Assembly (NCBI GenBank): GCA_964563495.1
Contig: CAZLYK010000062.1
Coordinates: 1-28,886, forward strand
DNA from: CAZLYK01 sp964563495
GTDB taxonomy: Bacteria; Acidobacteriota; Blastocatellia; RBC074
DNA: 28,886 nt
Reading direction: 5' to 3'
A program made the translations under genes and the position numbers. A model generated the notes under the pieces. That model saw only the letters and a list, made by a program, of their open reading frames with translations, was not told the DNA's origin and did not search any database. Positions 7,839 through 17,215 of the stretch are shown in pieces; the first letter of the stretch is position 1; each line of letters opens with the position of its first letter.

Positions 7839-8063
7839 CGAAAATTTGCATATAAATTCATTTTCTTGAATTGGACCTTGGGGATTGCAACCTCGTTTGA
7901 TCGCATAACTTATATTTATCAAAGGTTCTTGATCGGGCTGTCGGAGTTTTTCAATAAGTTGGAATAAGATTTGCAACATTTTCATTCGGTTAAAGGCATT
8001 ATTTAATTTTTGCCAATTGATCCATAAAGTTACAATCTCTGGAAAGTAAGGCTCACAGGACAT
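7833..8063 (-). CDS. Possible small hypothetical or relic ORF (76 aa), AT-rich
   Basis: This 76-codon frame encodes a helix-prone protein (YFPEIVTLWINWQKLNNAF, then MKMLQILFQLIEKLRQ). It has much lower GC than the surrounding genes. In its favour, its TAA stop is followed immediately by a half copy of the repeat found at the 3' ends of other genes here. Against it, no Shine-Dalgarno precedes the ATG and I recognise no family. It may be a fragment of a transferred gene. Confidence 0.3.
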   Translation of the reverse strand: MSCEPYFPEIVTLWINWQKLNNAFNRMKMLQILFQLIEKLRQPDQEPLINISYAIKRGCNPQGPIQENEFICKFSD

Positions 8064-8080
8064 AAAGCGCTATCTATCAG

Positions 8081-8105
8081 ACTTAATGTCAGGCAGACAT
8101 TAAGT
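8081..8105. promoter_or_regulatory. 10-bp perfect dyad upstream of the TonB receptor
   Basis: ACTTAATGTC (8081-8090) and GACATTAAGT (8096-8105) are exact reverse complements around a 5-nt centre, about 110 bp upstream of the receptor start. The size and spacing fit either a dimeric regulator's operator or a short RNA hairpin. There is no T-run after it, so it is unlikely to be an intrinsic terminator. The regulator is unknown. Confidence 0.4.
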
Positions 8106-8212
8106 GTCCGGCGGGTTAAAACTCGAAGGGCCAGTGTCTGTTTGATAGGAAATTAGTCGTTGAACCGGTGAGTTGGAAGTCCAATTAACTATCAACAAAG
8201 GAGTATTCCAAG

Positions 8213-11200
8213 ATGAAATCAACGCTATCAGCTAAAGGTATGCTGGGCATCAGCTTCAGCATCCTCTTTGGTGTTGCCCTGTTGATCTTTGGCGCCTCCC
8301 AGGCTTCAGCTCAGGAGAACACGGGCAGCCTTCAGGGGGTGGTCAAAGATTCGGCTGGAGCGGCGATTCCGGGAGCCAAAGTGACGGCGTCAAGCCCGAC
8401 CCTGGTTCGCTCGCTTGAGGCGGTGACCGATAGGGACGGAATTTACCGGTTCCCGAAACTGCCTGTCGGCGTTTACACCGTGACGGCCACGCAGACCGGA
8501 TTCAAGACGGTCAAAAATGAGGGAATCAACCTTACCTTGGGCAGCGAGTTGAGTCTCGATGTCACGCTTTCAGCTGGTAATGTTATGGAGTCGGTGACGA
8601 TCAGCGCGACGGCTGAAGCCATCGACGTGACGTCGAGCAAGACAGCGACCAATATCACCGAGAAGTTCATCGACGTTACGCCCAAAGGCCGCACCTTCAA
8701 CTCAATCTTGCAGGTCGCCCCGGGCGTGATCTTCGACCTCAAGGCGGGCAGTTCGCCGGGCGGCGCGACCGGCACCTCGGGGAACAACCCGGGCGGCGGC
8801 GTCGGCGGTTATTCCGTCAACGGCGCGAGCGGTTCGGAGAACGCCTTCATTATAGACGGGGTCGAGGTCTCGAATATTCGTAATGCCGCGCTCGGTCGTG
8901 AGAGCGCTATCCCGTTTGAGTTCGTTCGCGAGGTCCAGGTCAAAAGCGCCGGTTTCGAGGCTGAGTACGGCGGCGCGACCGGCGGAGTGGTCAACGTGAT
9001 CACCAAGAGCGGGACCAATGGTTTTCACGGTCAGACTTCGGTAGAGTTCAACAATGCCGGATTGAACTCGCGCCCGCGCGGTTTCTGGCAGCGCCAGGCC
9101 GCCGATCCGTCGAAGATCGAGTTCTTCCGCCAGAAGGAAGACAACTATCGCAGCTTCTTCCCGATCTTCGAGCTGGGCGGTCCGTTGATCAAGGATCGTT
9201 TGAACTTCTTCGCCGCCTACGCGCCGGAGTTGAACTATCTTGAGCGCTCGATCCCGTTCACCGCGGGAGCCCGCACGACGAGCAGCCGGACCTTCCGCCA
9301 CTATGGGATCACGCGCCTGGATTACGCGCCGACCCAGAAGATCCAGTTCAATACTTCCTATATCTGGACGCCGATTCGTGTCTCCGGTCTGCTGACCGGC
9401 GTCGACCCACGCGTCGCTCCGCCGACGAACGACCTGTCGATCCAGGGCGGTTACACGCCGGCGAACGCCTACACTGCGTCCTTCACTTATACGCCGACGT
9501 CGAAGCTCATCCTGAGCGCTCGTTACGGCTACAAGTATTTGAACGACAAGGGCAATAACTATGGTCTGCCAACTGCACCCCGTTATGCCTATCAGACAGC
9601 GACCTCGGGGTCGGCTTACACCGGTCCGGTGGTTCCGACGCAGTTCGCCGGCAACACCGGGTTCCAGAACGTGAGCAGCACGTTCCAGGTCCTGAAGGAC
9701 ATCACGACGCGTCACAACGTCTACCTCGATGCTTCCTATACGACCGGATTCTTCGGCACCCACACCATCAAGGGCGGTTATGCGCTCAACCGCATGGCCA
9801 ACGACGTCAACGATGATCACATCAACGGCCTCTTCCTGATCTTCTGGGGAACTGGTTTCACCCGCGGAAGCAGCGTCAATGAGCGTGGAGCCTACGGCTA
9901 CTACATCTGGCAGGATGGTATCCGCCACAACTCGAAGGCCAACAGCCGCAACCAGGGCTACTACATCCAGGATCAATGGCAACCCACTCAGCGCCTGACC
10001 CTCAACTTCGGGGTCCGGTTTGAGAATGAGTTCCTGCCTCCGTTCACCCCCGTCGTCAACGGCGTCAAGGTCGCCAACCCGGTCAGCTTTGGCTGGGGCG
10101 ATAAGATCGCTCCGCGTTTTGGCGGCGCGTGGGATGTGTTGGGCACGGGCAAGTGGAAGATCAGCGCCAGCTATGGCGAGTTCTACGACACGCTCAAGTA
10201 TGAGCTGGCTCGGACCTCGTTCGGCGGCGACTACTGGCACGACCGAGTCTACAAACTTGATGATCCGGATATCACCAAGCTCTCAAAGGCCACCCCCGGC
10301 GCGCTGGGAGCATTGATCAGAGACATCGACAACCGGACGATCCCGATCAACGCCCAGGGGCAGATCGACGGCATCGATCCGGCGATCAAGCCCATGCTCT
10401 CTCGTGAGTTTGTCGTCGCGACCGAGCATCGTCTCTGGAACAACTTCGTCTTCTCGGCTCGTTACACCCGTAAAATGCTCGTCCGCGCAATCGAGGACAT
10501 CGGAGTGCTGGACGCGGAAGATAATGAAGTCTACACCATCGGTAACCCGGGTTTCGGCCAGACCGATGCCAAAAAGTTCACGGCACCCAACGGTCAGCCT
10601 CTCGTTCCGAAAGCCCAACGTGATTATGATGGTCTCGAATTCCGCTTTGACCATCGATTCACCGATGGGTATCTCCGCAACCTCTCGTTCTTCGCTTCCT
10701 ATACCTGGAGCCGTCTCTATGGAAATTGGCCCGGTTTGGCCAACTCGGACGAGAACGGCCGTTCGCAGCCGAACGTCAGCCGTGCGTTCGACCTGAGTAC
10801 AAACAACTTCGACTCTAAGGGGCAGAATGTCTTTGGTCTGCTCCCGACCGACCGACCGCACGTTCTGAAACTCTTCCCGAGTTATCAGTGGTCGTGGAAG
10901 GGCGGCACGAGCGACTTCTCACTGTCGCAGTTCATCGCCAGCGGTACGCCACTTTCTTCGACTGTGGCTGTCGTAACCTCTGTTCCGGTCTACTTCAATG
11001 GCCGTGGCGATCTGGGCCGCACGCCGACCGTGAAGCAGACAGATATTCTGGTGGCTCACACCTTCAATCTGTCTGAGCGCGTGAAAGCGAAGTTCAGTGC
11101 CAACATCCTCAACCTGTTTAATCAGGCGGCAGTGACAAGTGCCACCACAGCGATTCAACGAAGTGGTGTAATCTCGATCTCGACCGCCGATTTCTTCAAA

Positions 11201-11332
11201 GGCTTCGATGTGAACCAGTATCTCAAACCGGCGGACAGCTCAGTCCCGCCGGCGCGGAACCCGATCTACGGATTGCCCAGCGGTTATCAGGGCATTCGTG
11301 AAATCCGTCTCGGCTTCCGGCTCCTGTTCTAG
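8213..11332 (+). CDS. TonB-dependent receptor with carboxypeptidase-regulatory-like domain (Oar-like)
   Basis: This 1039-residue outer-membrane protein has a signal peptide (hydrophobic residues 11-29, cleavage near ASA-QE at about 34), then a CarboxypepD_reg-like beta-sandwich (about 36-120: GSLQGVVKDSAGAAIPGAKVT, YRFPKLPVGVYTVTAT), a plug domain (about 140-265, with FIIDGVEVSNIRN and EYGGATGGVVNVITKSGTNGFHG), and a long beta-barrel ending in aromatic LGFRLLF, as expected for outer-membrane insertion. The start is well supported by AAAGGAG 9 nt upstream. Receptors of this type are greatly expanded in Acidobacteriota and are thought to import glycans, peptides or metal complexes; the ligand is unknown. 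The gene converges with the TPR-protein gene across a 21-bp-arm hairpin. Confidence 0.95.
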   Translation: MKSTLSAKGMLGISFSILFGVALLIFGASQASAQENTGSLQGVVKDSAGAAIPGAKVTASSPTLVRSLEAVTDRDGIYRFPKLPVGVYTVTATQTGFKTVKNEGINLTLGSELSLDVTLSAGNVMESVTISATAEAIDVTSSKTATNITEKFIDVTPKGRTFNSILQVAPGVIFDLKAGSSPGGATGTSGNNPGGGVGGYSVNGASGSENAFIIDGVEVSNIRNAALGRESAIPFEFVREVQVKSAGFEAEYGGATGGVVNVITKSGTNGFHGQTSVEFNNAGLNSRPRGFWQRQAADPSKIEFFRQKEDNYRSFFPIFELGGPLIKDRLNFFAAYAPELNYLERSIPFTAGARTTSSRTFRHYGITRLDYAPTQKIQFNTSYIWTPIRVSGLLTGVDPRVAPPTNDLSIQGGYTPANAYTASFTYTPTSKLILSARYGYKYLNDKGNNYGLPTAPRYAYQTATSGSAYTGPVVPTQFAGNTGFQNVSSTFQVLKDITTRHNVYLDASYTTGFFGTHTIKGGYALNRMANDVNDDHINGLFLIFWGTGFTRGSSVNERGAYGYYIWQDGIRHNSKANSRNQGYYIQDQWQPTQRLTLNFGVRFENEFLPPFTPVVNGVKVANPVSFGWGDKIAPRFGGAWDVLGTGKWKISASYGEFYDTLKYELARTSFGGDYWHDRVYKLDDPDITKLSKATPGALGALIRDIDNRTIPINAQGQIDGIDPAIKPMLSREFVVATEHRLWNNFVFSARYTRKMLVRAIEDIGVLDAEDNEVYTIGNPGFGQTDAKKFTAPNGQPLVPKAQRDYDGLEFRFDHRFTDGYLRNLSFFASYTWSRLYGNWPGLANSDENGRSQPNVSRAFDLSTNNFDSKGQNVFGLLPTDRPHVLKLFPSYQWSWKGGTSDFSLSQFIASGTPLSSTVAVVTSVPVYFNGRGDLGRTPTVKQTDILVAHTFNLSERVKAKFSANILNLFNQAAVTSATTAIQRSGVISISTADFFKGFDVNQYLKPADSSVPPARNPIYGLPSGYQGIREIRLGFRLLF

Positions 11333-11334
11333 TT

Positions 11335-11415
11335 GAATAGATAGGATTGACAGGATTTGTGCGGGATTAAACAAGAGGTCTCTTGTTTAATCCCGCACAA
11401 TTTTTTTAACCCGGT
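11335..11415. repeat. Inverted repeat, CAGGATT family, copy 4; likely bidirectional terminator
   Basis: The inner arms 11357-11377 and 11380-11400 are perfect over 21 bp with almost no loop. The outer GAATAGATAGGATTGACAGG and its weak partner (11401-11415) pair only partly. The variant GCGGGATT, where the family has GCAGGATT, appears in both arms. A run of T follows the right arm (11401-11407) on the plus strand. It lies between the converging TonB-receptor stop (2 bp away) and TPR-gene stop, where a bidirectional terminator would be expected. Confidence 0.85.
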
Positions 11416-13443
11416 CTATTTCTGGTTCTTATTAGGTGGGTTGATGATCAGGTTGTCGGCGCTGGTATCGAAGTGCTGGTAGTTGCTGAACTCGAAGACG
11501 ACATCCCAATTCAAGCCATTGAAGAGTTCTTCGCGCCCGCCGGCATTCATCCGGATCATTGATGGAAACCACATGCCGTTGGCCTGGCGTTGTTGCTGAT
11601 AGATCAGCGCGGCGTGATCACGCGGAGCGGTTGATTGGAGCAGGTCGAATGCCGCCTGAGCTGCAGGCCATGCTTCCAGACGCGCGACAATCTTGTCTGT
11701 CTGGTCGATCCAGACCGTACCGATCAGCTTCGAGATATATGATTGATTGGTTGGAAGACTGATTCCGGCGCGGCGGCGGAAATTGAGCACCAGCGTTTCG
11801 CGGCCATTGATCTTTTCGACCCGGGGTGAGAAAAACTCACAGGCGCGAAACATGGCCGAGATATTGATCGAGACATACCCGGGCCTGCCGTTATACGCCC
11901 CTGAAACCCCGGCAGAGACATAGCCCATATCTTCAGTTCGTCCTTCGGCATGGTCGCCCATGGCGGAGAGCGCTTTCCTGCGTTCGGCCTCCTCTAATTG
12001 TTTGACAGCTCGTTTACGATCATCGGCCAGCGTACGGGAAGGCAGGCCATTGGTGCTCAGCCGTATCAGTACGTGTTCGCCGCGAATCGGGTAGGCCTCA
12101 AAGATCTCTTCCTCGGTATTGACAGGATTGCCGCGGTCATCCAGCACGCGCCTGGTCTTCTTGAGAAGATACGTGTAGTCGTATAAATGCCTGTGCATCG
12201 CGCCGCCGTTCGCTTCGCCCTGTTTGAGCACATCGACGAACTCGGGCGGGAGCGGCTGGATAGGGGCAATCATGAGGGCGTTGGTCTCGGCTGAATTATC
12301 CTCGGCGACAGGCGCTGCTGGCGATCTTTCCGTTTCGGCGACCCTGCCAGTGACGGTTGCCGGGTCCAGCCTCTCGGTGTTGTTCTCGGCCGGGGATGGC
12401 GGCTGCGTCAGTGTCTGATGATTGGCTGAAGGAGAAGCGTAGGTGGCGGCTGATTGAGGCGGCTCGGACTTGGCTTTTTCCTTTTCTTTCAGCTTCTCGA
12501 TCATAGCGCGGATCTGGGCCGGGTCTTTGATATTCTTCGAATCTTTTAAAAAGAGCTCCAATTCCTCGCGCGCTTGACGATGCTTGCCTTGTTTGTTGTA
12601 CAACCCGGCCAAATAGAAGTGCGCTTCGGCTGCCGCCGTCCCCCCGAACTGGAGCGATTTTTTGAAGGCGGCTTCCGATTTGTCGAGTGCTCCGCTGTTG
12701 CCGTAAGCCAGGCCGAGCATCATCTGGGTATTAGGACTGCCCGGTTCGAGCTGCGCCGCCTTGCTCAGCCAATCGATAGCTTCGGGCAAGCGGTGCAGGT
12801 TGAGATTGGCGACTCCCATGGCATAGAGGCTTTTTGGCGCACGGCTGTTGATTTTGAGGCTCCTGGCGAGGATCTCGACGGCGGATTCGAACTGGCCCTC
12901 TTTGGTGTACTCGACGCCCAGGGATTCGAGCGCCTCGAAATAGTCTGGGAAGATCTCGACGGCTTTTTTGAAAGATGCGACGGCGGCCTGGGACTGATTA
13001 TCCTTGAGCTTGCTCACTCCCCGCTCGAATTCTATCCGGGCGGTTTTGGGAACATCCTGCGCAAAGACCGAGCTCCGGCGACTGGGTCCCTCACTCGACT
13101 TTTTGTATCTGAGGTTGATCTCGACCGGCACGGTCTCGTCTCCGCCAAGCCGGCGCAGAGAGGACAGCTCCAGTTGCGTGGCTTGCTCTTCGAACAGTGT
13201 CCCTGATGTCTCAACCCGGATGGTATATCGCCCCATCCTCACTCTTCTGAACCTGAATCGTCCTGAGACGTCGACGAACATCTGCTCGACGATCTGGAAA
13301 TTCTCATCGACCAGCGAGACCCGGACGCCGGAGATACCCTGGCCGTCAGGAGTGCGCACGTTCCCGACAATGGTGAAGGTCGAGGGACTTTGAGCCGGAG
13401 CGCCCGGGACCAGAAGTAGAAGCAGGAAAAGTGACTTGAGCAT
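11416..13443 (-). CDS. Exported TPR protein with carboxypeptidase-regulatory-like domain
   Basis: The 675-residue protein has a signal peptide (LKSLFLLLLLVPGAPAQ), a CarboxypepD_reg-like domain (about 22-115: IVGNVRTPDGQGISGVRVSL, GRFRFRRVRMGRYTIRV), then TPR repeats (about 130-320; ALESLGVEYTKEGQFESAVE, SLYAMGVANLNLHRLPEAID, MLGLAYGNSGALDKSEAAFK). A charged Lys/Glu-rich and Pro/Ser/Ala-rich linker (about 320-390) leads to a C-terminal domain of about 280 residues that I do not recognise, resembling the beta-rich folds of outer-membrane-associated proteins. The ATG at 13443 is preferred to a TTG three codons upstream; no clear ribosome binding site is visible. It shares its N-terminal domain type with the neighbouring receptor, which hints at an envelope role. 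Function unknown. Confidence 0.85.
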   Translation of the reverse strand: MLKSLFLLLLLVPGAPAQSPSTFTIVGNVRTPDGQGISGVRVSLVDENFQIVEQMFVDVSGRFRFRRVRMGRYTIRVETSGTLFEEQATQLELSSLRRLGGDETVPVEINLRYKKSSEGPSRRSSVFAQDVPKTARIEFERGVSKLKDNQSQAAVASFKKAVEIFPDYFEALESLGVEYTKEGQFESAVEILARSLKINSRAPKSLYAMGVANLNLHRLPEAIDWLSKAAQLEPGSPNTQMMLGLAYGNSGALDKSEAAFKKSLQFGGTAAAEAHFYLAGLYNKQGKHRQAREELELFLKDSKNIKDPAQIRAMIEKLKEKEKAKSEPPQSAATYASPSANHQTLTQPPSPAENNTERLDPATVTGRVAETERSPAAPVAEDNSAETNALMIAPIQPLPPEFVDVLKQGEANGGAMHRHLYDYTYLLKKTRRVLDDRGNPVNTEEEIFEAYPIRGEHVLIRLSTNGLPSRTLADDRKRAVKQLEEAERRKALSAMGDHAEGRTEDMGYVSAGVSGAYNGRPGYVSINISAMFRACEFFSPRVEKINGRETLVLNFRRRAGISLPTNQSYISKLIGTVWIDQTDKIVARLEAWPAAQAAFDLLQSTAPRDHAALIYQQQRQANGMWFPSMIRMNAGGREELFNGLNWDVVFEFSNYQHFDTSADNLIINPPNKNQK

Positions 13444-13709
13444 AATGGACAACCCGGTAATTTGAAGCCGACCTGCACGCCGGTGAGACTGTCAACGATA
13501 ATCCGATTTATCTTACGTTGCCGAATGGGAGAGGTGATGATTGTAGCAATCTGTCCATCTCATCGCCAGACCTATTTTCAAACGGGCGATTACTTTTTCC
13601 AAGCCATCTTTCTTTGGAATTGCTTAATTTCCTGGGTTATGGCAAAAAGTCGTTGATCGGCGTTCTGACGCGATCTCTTCCACGACCATCCATTTCAGGA
13701 GCAAACAAA

Positions 13710-15029
<1,320 letters not shown>

Positions 15030-15034
15030 CCTGG

Positions 15035-15173
15035 AAAATAGACAGGATTGACAGGATTTTTGCAGGATTAAACAGGATGATTAAATAAGGTGTGGTAGGG
15101 GTTATCCCGAGCACACCATATTCCCAATCATCCTGTTTAATCCTGCAAAAATCCTGTCAATCCTGTCTATTTT
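15035..15173. repeat. Perfect 48-bp inverted repeat, CAGGATT family, copy 5
   Basis: Arms 15035-15082 and 15126-15173 are exact reverse complements over 48 bp, the longest in the window. The 43-nt loop contains a further small hairpin (GGTGTG/CACACC around a GGGG-TTA-TCCC core). It starts 5 bp after the oxidoreductase stop. On the other side it overlaps the 3' end of the GT2 gene: the last codons (NRQD) and the TGA stop at 15157-15159 lie inside its right arm. Confidence 0.95.
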
Positions 15174-16146
15174 TTTCGATCACGTCGAGCGGGTAGTCGT
15201 GCGGATTTTTGATCTGCTTGATCAGCCCGCCGGTCAACAATCCAAAGAGGGTGGTCAGGTGGATGGTGATGTAGGCCAATGGTCCGGCGAGGCTGCGCTT
15301 TTTGATCGCGACCGAGCACATCCAGACGCTCAGCAATGCGGAGAAGATGTTTGCGGTCTTCTGGTAACCGGACGCCATGAGCCAGAGGCCGGGGCTGAGC
15401 AACAAGCAGATCAAAGCAAAAAGCATGGTCGGGCGCAGCCGATCGCAGCAGAACCTGAGGCCCAGCCCCTGGCGACAGGCGTATCGAAAAGTCAGGCCGA
15501 GGCCCTCAACCCTGCCGAGCCTGAAGGCCCTGTATATCTCGGTCAGGGCCGGGGCTCCGCGCCGGTGGCAGCTCATCGGTATGGGCAATTGGAGCAATCG
15601 CCATCCGGCTGATCGCAACCGTAACCCCAACTCGGCCTCCTCCTCTGTCGTGAGGTAGGGATTGAAAGTTCCGACCTGATTCATTGCCGCGCGCCGGTAC
15701 AATCCGTTTCCACGCAGCTCGTTTATCCTGGTAACTACGGGTGAGCGTTTTCCGACATACGGCAGCGGTCTGCCGTCTTCATCGACATCATCGAAGAATC
15801 CCATGACGCCGGCGACGTCAGTTTGTTCGAACCAGGCCGTCGCGCGGCTAAGCCACTCGTCATCGATAATCGTGTCGCCGTCGACGAACATGATCAGCTC
15901 GCCGGAGGTGTGATGAAAGCCGGCGTATCGACCGGCTGCCGGTGAGAGCGGCCAGTCCGGGCGAAGGGAAATGACTCTGACGCCGTACGAAAGCGCTATT
16001 TCCACGGTTCGATCCGTCGATGCCGAGTCGACCAGGACGATTTCCGCCCGGCCGATCCGGGCGACCGCCCTGAGTACGGATTGCAGACAATGCGGGAGAT
16101 AGGCCTCTTCATTCTTTGCGATGACGATGACGGAGAACGATTTCAT
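15157..16146 (-). CDS. Glycosyltransferase family 2 protein with C-terminal membrane segments
   Basis: The 329-residue protein has a GT-A domain: FSVIVIAKNEEAYLPHCLQSVL at the N-terminus, a nucleotide-binding Asp in VLVDSASTDRT (about 38-47), and the metal-binding DGD at 89-91 in MFVDGDTIIDDEW. The C-terminal third has about three hydrophobic segments (about 240-263, 266-282, 288-311), so it is membrane-anchored with a cytosolic catalytic domain. It is the last gene of the polysaccharide block, starting one base after the deacetylase stop (TGAGATG arrangement), which indicates translational coupling. The last residues NRQD and the stop are encoded by the 48-bp repeat arm, so the original C-terminus may have been altered when the repeat arose. 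It probably adds a sugar to the lipid-linked repeat unit. Confidence 0.92.
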   Translation of the reverse strand: MKSFSVIVIAKNEEAYLPHCLQSVLRAVARIGRAEIVLVDSASTDRTVEIALSYGVRVISLRPDWPLSPAAGRYAGFHHTSGELIMFVDGDTIIDDEWLSRATAWFEQTDVAGVMGFFDDVDEDGRPLPYVGKRSPVVTRINELRGNGLYRRAAMNQVGTFNPYLTTEEEAELGLRLRSAGWRLLQLPIPMSCHRRGAPALTEIYRAFRLGRVEGLGLTFRYACRQGLGLRFCCDRLRPTMLFALICLLLSPGLWLMASGYQKTANIFSALLSVWMCSVAIKKRSLAGPLAYITIHLTTLFGLLTGGLIKQIKNPHDYPLDVIEKNRQD

Positions 16147-16147
16147 C

Positions 16148-17215
16148 TCACGGGCTCAGGCGCAAGCGCGCGACCGTTTCGGAATAACGACCGGTCACGC
16201 CGCGGGTGGACTCTTCGCAGAGGCCGATCCGGCCGAGCGCGAGCAGATCGTCCCCGCGTTGATTGATGCGCCGGTCGCAGGTCAGCGCCAGCTCGAAACC
16301 GGCGTCGTAGACTATCGCTTTGACTTTCTCGTTGTACCTGCCGTTGGGATAGGCAAAATGGCGAACCTCCCGGCCAAGCATCTCTTCGATCCGGCGCTTG
16401 CCCTCGACGATATCGCGACGGATTATCTCTTCGGTTTCAAGCGTCAGCACTGGATGGCCGCTGGTGTGAGCGCCAAAGTCGATTCCGGCGTGAGCCATCT
16501 GATTGATCATCTTCCAATCGAGCAATTGATAACCCGTGGGGTATTCGTCGTCCCGTTCGTCCAGAAAATCATTCAGGCCGTCCAATAGCCTGTCGCGCAG
16601 CGATGAGGGTAGGTAGACGAGCTGCTCCGCCGCGATCGAGGCATCCCGGATCGTGCAAAGCTTTGAAACCAGGCTCCAGGGCAAGCCGGCTCGGATGAGT
16701 GGAGCGTGGAGGCTCAATCTGTGCCGGAAAGCTTTATGGACCAGCCAGAAGAGCCGGTCGTGAGAGAGTCTTCGACCGGTCCCGATATAGGCCGCCGGCA
16801 GGAAGACCGTGGCCGGAAACCCGAACCGGCGCAAGATCGGCAGGGCATTTTCATAGATGTCGCGATAGCCGTCGTCGAAGGTGATCACCGCCACCGTGCG
16901 AGACGTCCGTCGTTTACCCGATAACCGCTCCGCGGCGAAATCGAGTGAGCAGATATCGCAGTTCTCACTGAGGATCTCCAGGTGCCGCCCAAAGGTCTCG
17001 ATCGAGGTCAACAACCCTGGGATGGCCTCCTTCTCGGTCTCTGCGACGTCGGCCACGACTCTGTGGTAGACGAGGATCATGACCTTGTCATTGACGGTCG
17101 CACGGCTGCGAAGGTTGAGAAAGGGTGAAAGCAGGCCGAGTGATGATTTGACAGCTCTCCTGCCGACCGTTGAGATTTTCCGGTTCATGGTTGTTTCCCC
17201 GGATGGGTTATCCAT
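16148..17215 (-). CDS. Polysaccharide deacetylase (NodB homology, CE4)
   Basis: The 355-residue protein carries NodB-domain motifs: TFDDGYRD (residues 112-119) with the catalytic and metal Asp pair, HTSGH (250-254) supplying two metal His ligands, and FAYPNGRY (287-294). An insert of about 100 residues separates the first two motifs. There is no clear signal peptide, only a basic N-terminus, which is common for deacetylases of polysaccharide clusters. The start at 17215 overlaps the upstream stop by 8 nt; an in-frame ATG at 17188 preceded by GGGGA is an alternative. By family it would remove N- or O-acetyl groups from a nascent glycan, consistent with its neighbours; chitin or peptidoglycan substrates are less likely here. 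Confidence 0.9.
   Translation of the reverse strand: MDNPSGETTMNRKISTVGRRAVKSSLGLLSPFLNLRSRATVNDKVMILVYHRVVADVAETEKEAIPGLLTSIETFGRHLEILSENCDICSLDFAAERLSGKRRTSRTVAVITFDDGYRDIYENALPILRRFGFPATVFLPAAYIGTGRRLSHDRLFWLVHKAFRHRLSLHAPLIRAGLPWSLVSKLCTIRDASIAAEQLVYLPSSLRDRLLDGLNDFLDERDDEYPTGYQLLDWKMINQMAHAGIDFGAHTSGHPVLTLETEEIIRRDIVEGKRRIEEMLGREVRHFAYPNGRYNEKVKAIVYDAGFELALTCDRRINQRGDDLLALGRIGLCEESTRGVTGRYSETVARLRLSP

Larger units (their letters stand above)
7646..8080. other. Structured and partly AT-rich intergenic stretch
   Basis: This part of the long gap before the TonB receptor holds several elements. Two overlapping hairpins sit at 7716-7736 (7-bp stem, CCTGCTC/GAGCAGG) and at 7729-7797 (arms 7729-7746 and 7783-7797, imperfect); they share bases and cannot both form fully. 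A degenerate half copy of the CAGGATT repeat follows at 7809-7838. A clearly AT-rich stretch at about 7840-8060 carries a small minus-strand frame (separate entry). The composition change suggests acquired or decaying sequence. Confidence 0.5.

Noticed and set aside
7639..7851. 70-codon minus-strand frame in the TonB-receptor upstream gap
   Set aside because: Its N-terminal part is translated repeat sequence and the rest is hairpin sequence; no coding support.
8702..10240. Long 512-codon minus-strand frame inside the TonB receptor gene
   Set aside because: It is a shadow of a GC-rich coding region; its protein lacks any domain, while the plus strand encodes a complete receptor.
13518..13709. 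64-residue N-terminal extension of the Gfo/Idh/MocA protein
   Set aside because: The ATG at 13710 has a good AGGAG site and places the Tat motif at the N-terminus; the extension has no recognisable features.
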